From Aureivirga sp. CE67 (GTDB lineage: Bacteria; Bacteroidota; Bacteroidia; Flavobacteriales; Flavobacteriaceae), in the NCBI RefSeq assembly GCF_015767245.1, contig NZ_JADOTV010000005.1, forward strand, positions 62,001 to 126,000: a stretch of DNA of 64,000 nucleotides. Direction: 5' to 3'. The notes under the pieces were generated by a model, which saw nothing but the letters and a program-made list of their open reading frames with translations, made no database searches and was not told the DNA's origin. Positions 8,772 to 15,905 of this stretch are shown here, piece after piece. The translations under genes were made by a program, and so were the position numbers. Within the stretch, counting starts at the first letter, position 1; the number at the start of each line of letters is the position of its first letter.

Positions 8772-9316
8772 GCTAATCGCGCATTTTCAATGTTTGGTAA
8801 AACGATATCTTTATCAGAAATAATCAACTCAGATTCCTTCATCTTCCAATCGATTCCGATTGTTTTATCGTTGTAAATAATTCCTCCTTCGGATTCTTTA
8901 TTGTAAAAATTATCACATTTATAAAAGAAAGTTGCAGTTTCACTTAAAACAACAAAACCATGTCCAAATCCTCTAGGAACGAACAACTGCTTTTTGTTTT
9001 CAGCAGTTAGTTCCACTACTACATGTTGTCCAAAAGTTGGTGAATCTTTTCTTAAATCTACTGCTACATCCAGAACAGTTCCTTCTAGAGCTCTAACTAA
9101 TTTCGCTTGTGCATGTTCTCCTACTTGATAATGTAATCCTCTTAAAACTCCTTTAGAAGAAAAAGATTGGTTATCCTGAACAAAATTTATTTCTTTTCCA
9201 ATTGCTTCATTAAACTTTTGTGTATTAAAACTTTCGAAAAAATAACCTCTTTTATCTTCAAAAACAGTTGGTTCGATAATAAAACAACCTTTTAGTTTTG
9301 TTTCTTGAACTTTCAT
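8768..9316 (-). CDS. rfbC: dTDP-4-dehydrorhamnose 3,5-epimerase
   Basis: A 182-residue cupin-fold epimerase. QDNQSFSSKGVLRGLHYQ contains the conserved catalytic His, and VPRGFGHGFVVLSE is also typical. It converts dTDP-4-keto-6-deoxyglucose to dTDP-4-keto-L-rhamnose, the third step of the pathway. It abuts rfbA upstream with no gap and overlaps rfbD downstream by 4 nt. Confidence 0.95.
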   Translation of the reverse strand: MKVQETKLKGCFIIEPTVFEDKRGYFFESFNTQKFNEAIGKEINFVQDNQSFSSKGVLRGLHYQVGEHAQAKLVRALEGTVLDVAVDLRKDSPTFGQHVVVELTAENKKQLFVPRGFGHGFVVLSETATFFYKCDNFYNKESEGGIIYNDKTIGIDWKMKESELIISDKDIVLPNIENARLA

Positions 9317-10177
9317 TTATTTTAGTAATTCTAATAAATTCTTTCCATAACCACTTTTTACTAAAGCAGTCGCTAATTCTTTAAATTGCTCTTCATTGAT
9401 GAATCCCATCTTAAAGGCAGCTTCTTCAATTGCTCCAACTTTCAATCCTTGTCTTTCTTCAATCACTTGAACAAACTGAGATGCTTGCATTAAAGAATTA
9501 AATGTTCCTGTATCCAACCAAGCTGTACCTCTATCTAAAATACTTACTTGAAGCTTATCTTTTTCTAGATAAACTTTATTTACATCTGTAATTTCTAATT
9601 CTCCACGATCGCTTGGTTTGATGTTTTTTGCAATTGAAACTACATCATTATCATAGAAATAAATCCCAGGAACTGCATAATTTGATTTTGGAACTTTTGG
9701 TTTTTCTTCCAAAGAAATCGCTTTTCCTTCTGCATCAAATTCCACCACTCCATATCTTTCAGGATCATGAACATGATAAGCATAGATAATTCCTCCATCA
9801 GGATTATTATTTGCTTGTAATAAATCCGCTAAACCTGTTCCGTAAAAAATATTATCTCCAAGAATCAGAGCAACTTTATCATCTCCGATAAATTCTTCAC
9901 CAATAATAAATGCCTCTGCTAATCCATTTGGATGTTCTTGCACAGCATATTCGAATCTACATCCATATTTTTTCCCATCTCCTAATAAAGATTTGAATAA
10001 TGGTAAATCATGTGGTGTAGAGATTATTAATATTTCATTGATTCCAGCCCACATCAAAGTTGATAATGGATAATAAATCATTGGTTTATCATAAACAGGC
10101 ATCAATTGCTTGCTTACAGCTAAAGTCAAAGGATGTAATCTTGTTCCTGAACCTCCTGCTAATATTATTCCTTTCAT
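9317..10177 (-). CDS. rfbA: Glucose-1-phosphate thymidylyltransferase
   Basis: A 286-residue nucleotidyltransferase starting [18 protein letters not shown], with [18 protein letters not shown] and LGDNIFYG. These are the dTTP- and sugar-binding signatures of RmlA. It makes dTDP-glucose from dTTP and glucose-1-phosphate, the entry step to dTDP-L-rhamnose, and is usually feedback-inhibited by the end product. It sits 3 bp after rfbB in the same operon. Confidence 0.95.
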   Translation of the reverse strand: MKGIILAGGSGTRLHPLTLAVSKQLMPVYDKPMIYYPLSTLMWAGINEILIISTPHDLPLFKSLLGDGKKYGCRFEYAVQEHPNGLAEAFIIGEEFIGDDKVALILGDNIFYGTGLADLLQANNNPDGGIIYAYHVHDPERYGVVEFDAEGKAISLEEKPKVPKSNYAVPGIYFYDNDVVSIAKNIKPSDRGELEITDVNKVYLEKDKLQVSILDRGTAWLDTGTFNSLMQASQFVQVIEERQGLKVGAIEEAAFKMGFINEEQFKELATALVKSGYGKNLLELLK

Positions 10178-10180
10178 ATT

Positions 10181-11215
10181 CTATTGTAGTATTCCTGATT
10201 CTTTATATTTTTCGATGTACCATTCGATAGTTTTCACTATTCCTGTTTCGAAATTTTCATCTGCTTTCCAACCTAGTTCATTTTCTATTTTAGAAGCATC
10301 AATTGCATATCTAAAATCATGTCCAGGTCTATCTGTAACAAATGTGATTAAACTTTTATAAGAAGAACTATCCTCTTTTGGATAATTTTCATTTAAGTAT
10401 TCACAAATAGCGTGAACAATATAAAGATTTGTTTTTTCGTTTCTTCCTCCGATATTATAAGTTTCTCCAGGTTTTCCTGTTTCATAAGCCAAAGCAATAC
10501 CTTTACAATGGTCTAAAACATAAAGCCAATCACGAATATTTAAACCATCACCATAAATTGGAATATTTTCTCCCTGAAGTGCTTTTCTTAATATCGTTGG
10601 AATTAATTTTTCATCGTGTTGTTTTGGTCCATAATTATTAGAACAATTTGTAGTAACGACATTCATTCCATAAGTATGAAAATAACTTCTTACTACAAAA
10701 TCACTCGATGCTTTTGACGCAGAATAAGGACTATTTGGTGCATATGGAGTTGTTTCTTCAAAAAGACCAGTTTCTCCTAATGTTCCATAAACTTCATCTG
10801 TAGAGACATGATGAAATCTTGTATTCTCATATCCTTCTTTATATGAATTTGGGGCATCCATCCAATAATTTCTAGCTACATCAATCAACGTAAATGTTCC
10901 AATTACATTCGTTTGCATAAATGCTTCTGGACCCGTAATAGAATTATCTACATGAGATTCTGCTGCGAAATGAATTACTCCTCGGATATCGTATTCCACA
11001 AATAATTCTTCTACAAGTTTTCTATCACAGATATCTCCTTCTACAAAAATATGTCGATCAGAATTCACATCTTTTAAATTTTCTAAACTACCAGCATAAG
11101 TTAGTTTATCCAAATTTATGATAGTTACATTTTCTTCCTTTTCTATATAATATTTTACAAAATTTGCACCAATAAATCCTGCTCCTCCCGTAACTAAGAT
11201 ATGTTTTTGATTCAT
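10181..11215 (-). CDS. rfbB: dTDP-glucose 4,6-dehydratase
   Basis: A 344-residue extended short-chain dehydrogenase with the NAD-binding GGAGFIGANF at the start, the STDEVYG motif carrying the catalytic Asp/Glu, YSASKA (YxxxK), and NNYGPKQHDEKLIPT. It converts dTDP-glucose to dTDP-4-keto-6-deoxyglucose. It begins 1 bp after the Wzz-like gene ends, so it belongs to the same transcript. Confidence 0.95.
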   Translation of the reverse strand: MNQKHILVTGGAGFIGANFVKYYIEKEENVTIINLDKLTYAGSLENLKDVNSDRHIFVEGDICDRKLVEELFVEYDIRGVIHFAAESHVDNSITGPEAFMQTNVIGTFTLIDVARNYWMDAPNSYKEGYENTRFHHVSTDEVYGTLGETGLFEETTPYAPNSPYSASKASSDFVVRSYFHTYGMNVVTTNCSNNYGPKQHDEKLIPTILRKALQGENIPIYGDGLNIRDWLYVLDHCKGIALAYETGKPGETYNIGGRNEKTNLYIVHAICEYLNENYPKEDSSSYKSLITFVTDRPGHDFRYAIDASKIENELGWKADENFETGIVKTIEWYIEKYKESGILQ

Positions 11216-12283
11216 TTATTTTTTATAGTTTTTTAAATATGTATTAAACTTTAAAAGTAATATAACTGCTAATGCCAAAACAAAACTAAGAATTCCAAAT
11301 AGTTTAATCGGATCTGATGTAACAGACTTTGTATAAACTCCTTTAAAGTTTAAATCTGAAATAACTCTTATAATTTCTTGATATTTTAATTTTTGCTCTG
11401 AAACAGTATTTAATTTTTTAATTAAATCTTCTGCTGTACTATATAAGTTTTGATCTTCCGTAGTATTTCTTTGATCAACCTCATTTTCTTTTCGATCATT
11501 ACTGTTTACAATATCAATATCAGAACCTAAAGTTGTAATATGTTCTGCTGATTTCAATGCAACTAATCTATTAGTTAGTCTTAAAGAATCAATATCCGCT
11601 AAACCTTTTTTAATTGTTTCTTCCTCTAGATCTAAGTTTTTAATTTTAAAATTTCTAGCAAGCTTAAACTTAGAATTTTCTGAAAAATAAGAAATTAATT
11701 GTTCTTGAAAATTCTTTGAAATAGGTTCATGTACAACTATATCTATATTATACCTTTTTGAAGAATATTTTGAAAAAGATTGTGACTGAAAATCCTTAAA
11801 TGTAACTAATTTTGATACTATAGTATCATTATTCTTTATAAACTCTTCATATTCCAATACTTTATCTTTTAAATAATGAATTGGGATTAGTTCTATATTT
11901 TTAATTTTCTTTAAATCTTCAGCACTTAATTCTAAAATTTTATTTAATTCTTCATAGTTTTTAAAAGCTAATTGAATATTTATATTATTGATTTTATCCG
12001 CAATATAAACCTCACTATCATAGTTAGGCTTAATTTCCATCTCATAAAAGTATAGCTCTCCTTCATATTTTTTCACAAAATATCCAACGCCAATACCTAT
12101 TAATATTGACCCTATAAAATACAAAGCATATTTTTTAAGAAATATAATAGTTAAAATAAAAACATGAAAAATCTTAGAAAAAAATCTTCCTATACCTTTA
12201 ATAAAATTAGAAATTCCTTTACCTATAACTCCTAATAATTTTGATAATTCTACCTCTTCTTCAGGATTATGATTTGTACTCAT
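11216..12283 (-). CDS. Wzz-like polysaccharide chain-length determinant protein
   Basis: A 355-residue protein with an N-terminal helix (about 43-68, followed by EGELYFYEMEIKP), a mostly helical periplasmic part with coiled coil (about 80-320), and a C-terminal helix (about 327-348, FGILSFVLALAVILLL). Two flanking membrane segments around a periplasmic coiled coil is the Wzz/PCP plan; no BY-kinase domain is present. It is the first gene of the rfb operon. Upstream on the minus strand, CAAATATA at 12323-12330 matches the reverse of TAnnTTTG, but a good upstream element is lacking. Confidence 0.7.
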   Translation of the reverse strand: MSTNHNPEEEVELSKLLGVIGKGISNFIKGIGRFFSKIFHVFILTIIFLKKYALYFIGSILIGIGVGYFVKKYEGELYFYEMEIKPNYDSEVYIADKINNINIQLAFKNYEELNKILELSAEDLKKIKNIELIPIHYLKDKVLEYEEFIKNNDTIVSKLVTFKDFQSQSFSKYSSKRYNIDIVVHEPISKNFQEQLISYFSENSKFKLARNFKIKNLDLEEETIKKGLADIDSLRLTNRLVALKSAEHITTLGSDIDIVNSNDRKENEVDQRNTTEDQNLYSTAEDLIKKLNTVSEQKLKYQEIIRVISDLNFKGVYTKSVTSDPIKLFGILSFVLALAVILLLKFNTYLKNYKK

Positions 12284-12448
12284 TTAATGTGAACTTTAGT
12301 TTTTGTTTTTTTCCTTTCTCGACAAATATACAATATAATTTAAATGTTAAATTAAACATTACCACGATTAAAATAGTATAAGTTTAAAAAAGACTTCAAA
12401 AGGTTATAGTTTTGTTTCTACCAAAAAATAATCCTAACCCCCGAAGTC

Positions 12449-13352
12449 TTGAGCAAATTTAATTCATTATTAAGTCTAAATACAAAAGAAATAGAAATAT
12501 TATTACCTGTATTTGAAAAATATGTAACGAAAAAAATAACACATTATACCTTGAAAGGGAAATTACGTAAAACTCCTTGTTATAAAGAACGAAAAAACAT
12601 GAGTTTAAAAGGAAGCTATTTAAAGTTGAAATTCTATTTAATGTATCTTAAACATAATCCGCTACAAGTACTTCTAGAAGGTTTCTTTGAGTTATCCCAA
12701 TCTAAAATTAGTGAGTGGTTTCACTTTCTAACAGATCCTTTTCTAGATTCTTTGAAAGAATTAATAGCACTTCCTCAGTTTGGAGAAATATATAACCATC
12801 TAGAGGATTCGGAGGATCACCTATTGGCTTATGTTGTTGAAAATCAAGCTCCAAGATAAACAAATTTAGCTAATCAAAAAGAAGAATATAGTGGCAAAAA
12901 GAAAATTCATACGATAAAACATTTGGCAATTGGAAACAAAAAAGGATATATTCATTTTTTAAGTTCAGCCTATTTTGGGACAGTTCATGATAAAAAAATT
13001 TGGGATGACCTTTCTATCAATATAGACAAAACACATATACTTGTCGATTTAGGTTTCCAAGGAGTTCAAAAGGATTTTGAAAATATTATTATCCCTTATA
13101 AAAACACAAAATTAAAGCCTTTGACACCATTTCAAAAAGTATATAAATACCCTTATTGAAAGTATGAGAGTAAGAATTGAGTATGCTTTTGCTGGTGTAA
13201 AAAGATTAAAAATAATCAAAGAGAAAATTCGAATAAAATACTTTAAAAAAAGAGAGAAAATTATGAAAATTGCTATCGGATTACATAATTTCAGAGTTAC
13301 ACTCAGAAGTCCATTACAAAATCAATCGTAATAATGTTTATTAAAAAATAAA
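12449..13352 (+). pseudogene. Decayed IS transposase (DDE_Tnp_4 / IS5-like)
   Basis: A broken transposase. Codons from about 12449 run to an in-frame stop at 12857-12859, then the same frame continues (GTVHDKKIWDDL, ILVDLGFQG) to a stop at 13157-13159, and the last part is in the +1 frame from about 13155 (MRVRIEYAFAGVKRLK, IGLHNFRV) to 13352. The order HTH, DDE domain and terminal Glu region is that of DDE_Tnp_4 transposases. The second Asp (VDLGF) and Glu (RIEYAF) are present, but the first Asp region reads LAYVVEN where LADxTEN is expected. Clear terminal inverted repeats were not found. Confidence 0.8.
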
Positions 13353-13419
13353 TACGACTTTTAACATTAATTCCACTTAAAAAACTCATTTTTAATTGAT
13401 TTATTTTATACCAAAAAAA

Positions 13420-13450
13420 AAATCATCTAAGAATAACTCTTAGATGATTT
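13420..13450 (-). terminator. Rho-independent terminator of the PilJ-like gene
   Basis: A perfect 13-bp stem (AAATCATCTAAGA at 13420-13432 with TCTTAGATGATTT at 13438-13450) and a 5-nt loop, followed on the minus strand by a long T-run. It lies 27 bp after the stop codon at 13477. Confidence 0.85.
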
Positions 13451-13476
13451 ATAGTTAATTTTGGTTAGTTTCTTTT

Positions 13477-14238
13477 TTATTCAACTAATGCGGCATACAA
13501 CCCTGTGATATTATCCATATTCTTCAACATTGCATTTGTAGTAACTACTACTACTGATGGCATTAATCTATCTGATCTTGGATCAAATGTTTTCTTAGAG
13601 AAAGCCCATTGAGAATTGATTTTCTTTAAGTTTGTATCAATTTCTTCTGTATTTAGCTCTGATTCATTTAAGATAATTAAAGCTTGCTCGTACTCCTTAG
13701 TAGTATTTACAAGGTTTACATATAAATCATTATTTGGTACTTTCCAGTAATGTGCGATATAATACATCGCAATCTTTTGAGATAACATTCTCTGACGTCC
13801 TGCTTTATCAACCAATTTTGCTGATTTTAATCTTAAATGATTCTCTATTTCTTCAACAACATCTTGACTCGCTGTTAATAATTTGTCCGCTTCTTCTAAT
13901 AACAAAGAAGCATCTTTATGATTTGGTGTAGATACAATATGTAATCTAAATGGTTCCCATAATTTTCTTACTTCATCAAGCGATTTTGATACTTTTCCAC
14001 TTGAAGCATATTCACTCAATAACAAATACCCTTCTTCAAAAGCTGCTACTGATTCATCCAACTCTTTTCTTGCTTGATCAGTTTTAATATCAGCACCTAT
14101 CATCATATAACATTTCAACATTCTTTGAGAAATCATTCTTTGTTTCCCTGCAATGTTTATAGCCTCACCATTTGATATTTGCGAATACCCAATTTGTGTT
14201 AGAAATGATATAACGAAGATTAATATAATTTTTTTCAT
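13477..14238 (-). CDS. Secreted PilJ/NarX-type sensor-domain protein
   Basis: A 253-residue protein with a signal peptide (MKKIILIFVISFLTQIGYS) and no further membrane helix. It has two copies of the P-box-like motif of the PilJ N-terminal / NarX sensor family: AGKQRMISQRM at about residues 30-40 and AGRQRMLSQK at about 145-155, each starting a long helix. In NarX such helices bind nitrate or nitrite; in PilJ they form the periplasmic sensor. Here there is no transducer or kinase part, so it is a free-standing periplasmic protein. It is divergent from thioredoxin across a 389-bp region with a strong palindrome. Confidence 0.75.
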   Translation of the reverse strand: MKKIILIFVISFLTQIGYSQISNGEAINIAGKQRMISQRMLKCYMMIGADIKTDQARKELDESVAAFEEGYLLLSEYASSGKVSKSLDEVRKLWEPFRLHIVSTPNHKDASLLLEEADKLLTASQDVVEEIENHLRLKSAKLVDKAGRQRMLSQKIAMYYIAHYWKVPNNDLYVNLVNTTKEYEQALIILNESELNTEEIDTNLKKINSQWAFSKKTFDPRSDRLMPSVVVVTTNAMLKNMDNITGLYAALVE

Positions 14239-14384
14239 TTTATTAGTGGTTTAACTTTGAGCAAAGTTATTTATTATGCATCCATAATTTTATGATTTAT
14301 GTCATACTAATATTATTTTATTATTAGTATATATATAGTATCAAAATATGTGTTAATATTTAAATATATTTTAAATCATTTTAC

Positions 14385-14420
14385 ATATCATACAATAAAA
14401 TTAATTCAATTGTATGATAT
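14385..14420. promoter_or_regulatory. Palindromic candidate operator
   Basis: ATATCATACAAT (14385-14396) and ATTGTATGATAT (14409-14420) form a perfect 12-bp inverted repeat with a 12-nt spacer, midway in the 389-bp gap between the divergent PilJ-like and thioredoxin genes. No T-run follows and it is far from either stop codon, so an operator is likelier than a terminator. Apart from this the gap (14239-14627) is AT-rich with no gene seen. Confidence 0.55.
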
Positions 14421-14627
14421 AATTAATTACACAATACTATTAAACGTTACATAAAAAAACCTTTTTAGAATTAAAAACTATTAATAAGATTTACATATTA
14501 AACTTTTATTTATATTTAGACTCTTTTTCACAGATTCATATTCAGTTTAAATCAATTATTCTATTCCATTTTAGATTAAAAAATAATACTTACATTCACA
14601 AAAAAATAAATTCTAAAATTCTAGACA

Positions 14628-14981
14628 ATGACAATAGAACTTGATAAAGAACTTTTTTTAGAAAAGGTCTTTAATTATGAAGAAAGCCAAGATTGGAAAT
14701 ATCAAGGTGATTTACCTTGCATCATCGATTTTTATGCTGATTGGTGCAATCCTTGTAAGATGTTGGCACCAATTTTGGAAGAACTAAGTGAGGAGTATAA
14801 AGATGAAATTATCATATATAAAGTAAACACAGAAGTAGAAAGAGAACTTGCAGCTGCTTTTGCTGTAAGAAGTATTCCTACTCTTGTTTTTTGTCCTAAA
14901 GAAGGGCAAGTACAAATGGCTCAAGGAGCTTTACCGAAACTACAACTTCAGAAAATTATTTCTGAAGTTTTTGAGGTATAA
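14628..14981 (+). CDS. Thioredoxin
   Basis: A 117-residue cytoplasmic thioredoxin-fold protein. The active site is WCNPCK (the usual form is WCGPC) after CIIDFYADWC, and the cis-Pro loop is SIPTLVF. The Gly-to-Asn change in the redox loop may shift its redox potential. It is a single gene with its own terminator. Divergent from the PilJ-like gene, with which it may share the palindromic regulatory site. Confidence 0.9.
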   Translation: MTIELDKELFLEKVFNYEESQDWKYQGDLPCIIDFYADWCNPCKMLAPILEELSEEYKDEIIIYKVNTEVERELAAAFAVRSIPTLVFCPKEGQVQMAQGALPKLQLQKIISEVFEV

Positions 14982-15001
14982 ATAAATTTCCCCAAGAATC
15001 C

Positions 15002-15030
15002 AAGAGGTTATTTTTATTAAATAACCTCTT
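15002..15030 (+). terminator. Rho-independent terminator of the thioredoxin gene
   Basis: A 12-bp perfect stem (AAGAGGTTATTT at 15002-15013, AAATAACCTCTT at 15019-15030) with a 5-nt loop and a T-run, 21 bp after the stop. It also separates the convergent hydrolase gene. Confidence 0.85.
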
Positions 15031-15032
15031 TT

Positions 15033-15875
15033 TTATTGTATCACAAAACCAATTGTCTTATCCACCACTTCTTGTAATTCATCCGACATAATTGGCGCTT
15101 TCCAAGGATGTTTGGTTTGGTAAGTATGGTTTGCATTTTCTAAAATATATAACTCACTATTCGAATTCCAGCGATTCATTTTAAAAGCTTCTTTGATCAA
15201 AACAGCTTCATCATTTGCTCCATGAATAATCAGATGTGGAACTTTCAATTTCTTCACGGCTCGCTGAATATTAAATCGTGTTTTATTTTCTTCAAAATTT
15301 TCAAAATAACTATAATAATGTGGCATTTGTTGATTTGTTCTAGCATTTGCTACATAAGTTACTCCTGTTTCTTCCCAAGCTAAAAGCTCTTCTCCTGCCG
15401 GAAATCTTTTTGAAAAATCACAAACTCCTGACCAAGTCGCAACTTTTGCTACTCGTTTATCTTCACTTGCTTTTAAACTTACAATTCCACCACCACGCGA
15501 ATGACCAACAATAGTTATATACCTAAGGTTTACATCATCTTTATAATCTTCACATTCGAAAATCCAATCAATCATGGTTTCCAAATCATCCAATTCTTTT
15601 TCAATATTATTTTCTCCAAATGCTTCCAAATCTGGAAAATCTAACGGATGATCAATAGTTCCTCCATTATGAGAAAAATTAAATTTGATAAAAAAAACAT
15701 TTGCAGCAGCAAAAGCTTCTGCAACCAAATTCCAAGCACCCCAATCTTTAAAACCTTTATATCCATGGCAAAAAATAACCACGGGTTTTGGTTCATTATT
15801 AGGGTTGTAAAATACGTCTGCTAAAATTGGTCTTTGGTGTTTTCCTGGGATTACGATGTTTTTCTCTATCCTCAT
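15033..15875 (-). CDS. Alpha/beta hydrolase, dienelactone-hydrolase-like
   Basis: A 280-residue cytoplasmic alpha/beta hydrolase. Features are the oxyanion region VVIFCHGYKGFKDWG, the nucleophile elbow GHSRGGG with Ser, and a C-terminal ANDEAV and ENANHTYQ pair that would supply the acid and His of the triad. The family acts on esters or small acyl substrates, and the substrate cannot be read from the sequence. It follows the AddB-like gene by 30 bp on the same strand and may share its transcript. Confidence 0.8.
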   Translation of the reverse strand: MRIEKNIVIPGKHQRPILADVFYNPNNEPKPVVIFCHGYKGFKDWGAWNLVAEAFAAANVFFIKFNFSHNGGTIDHPLDFPDLEAFGENNIEKELDDLETMIDWIFECEDYKDDVNLRYITIVGHSRGGGIVSLKASEDKRVAKVATWSGVCDFSKRFPAGEELLAWEETGVTYVANARTNQQMPHYYSYFENFEENKTRFNIQRAVKKLKVPHLIIHGANDEAVLIKEAFKMNRWNSNSELYILENANHTYQTKHPWKAPIMSDELQEVVDKTIGFVIQ

Positions 15876-15905
15876 AAATACCTAATTTTTAGGAGAAATT
15901 AAGCT

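Noticed and set aside
12390-12450. AAGACTTC/GAAGTCTT pair (12390-12397 and 12443-12450) as IS terminal repeats
   Set aside because: Both copies lie on the same side of the transposase, and no matching sequence was found after 13352.
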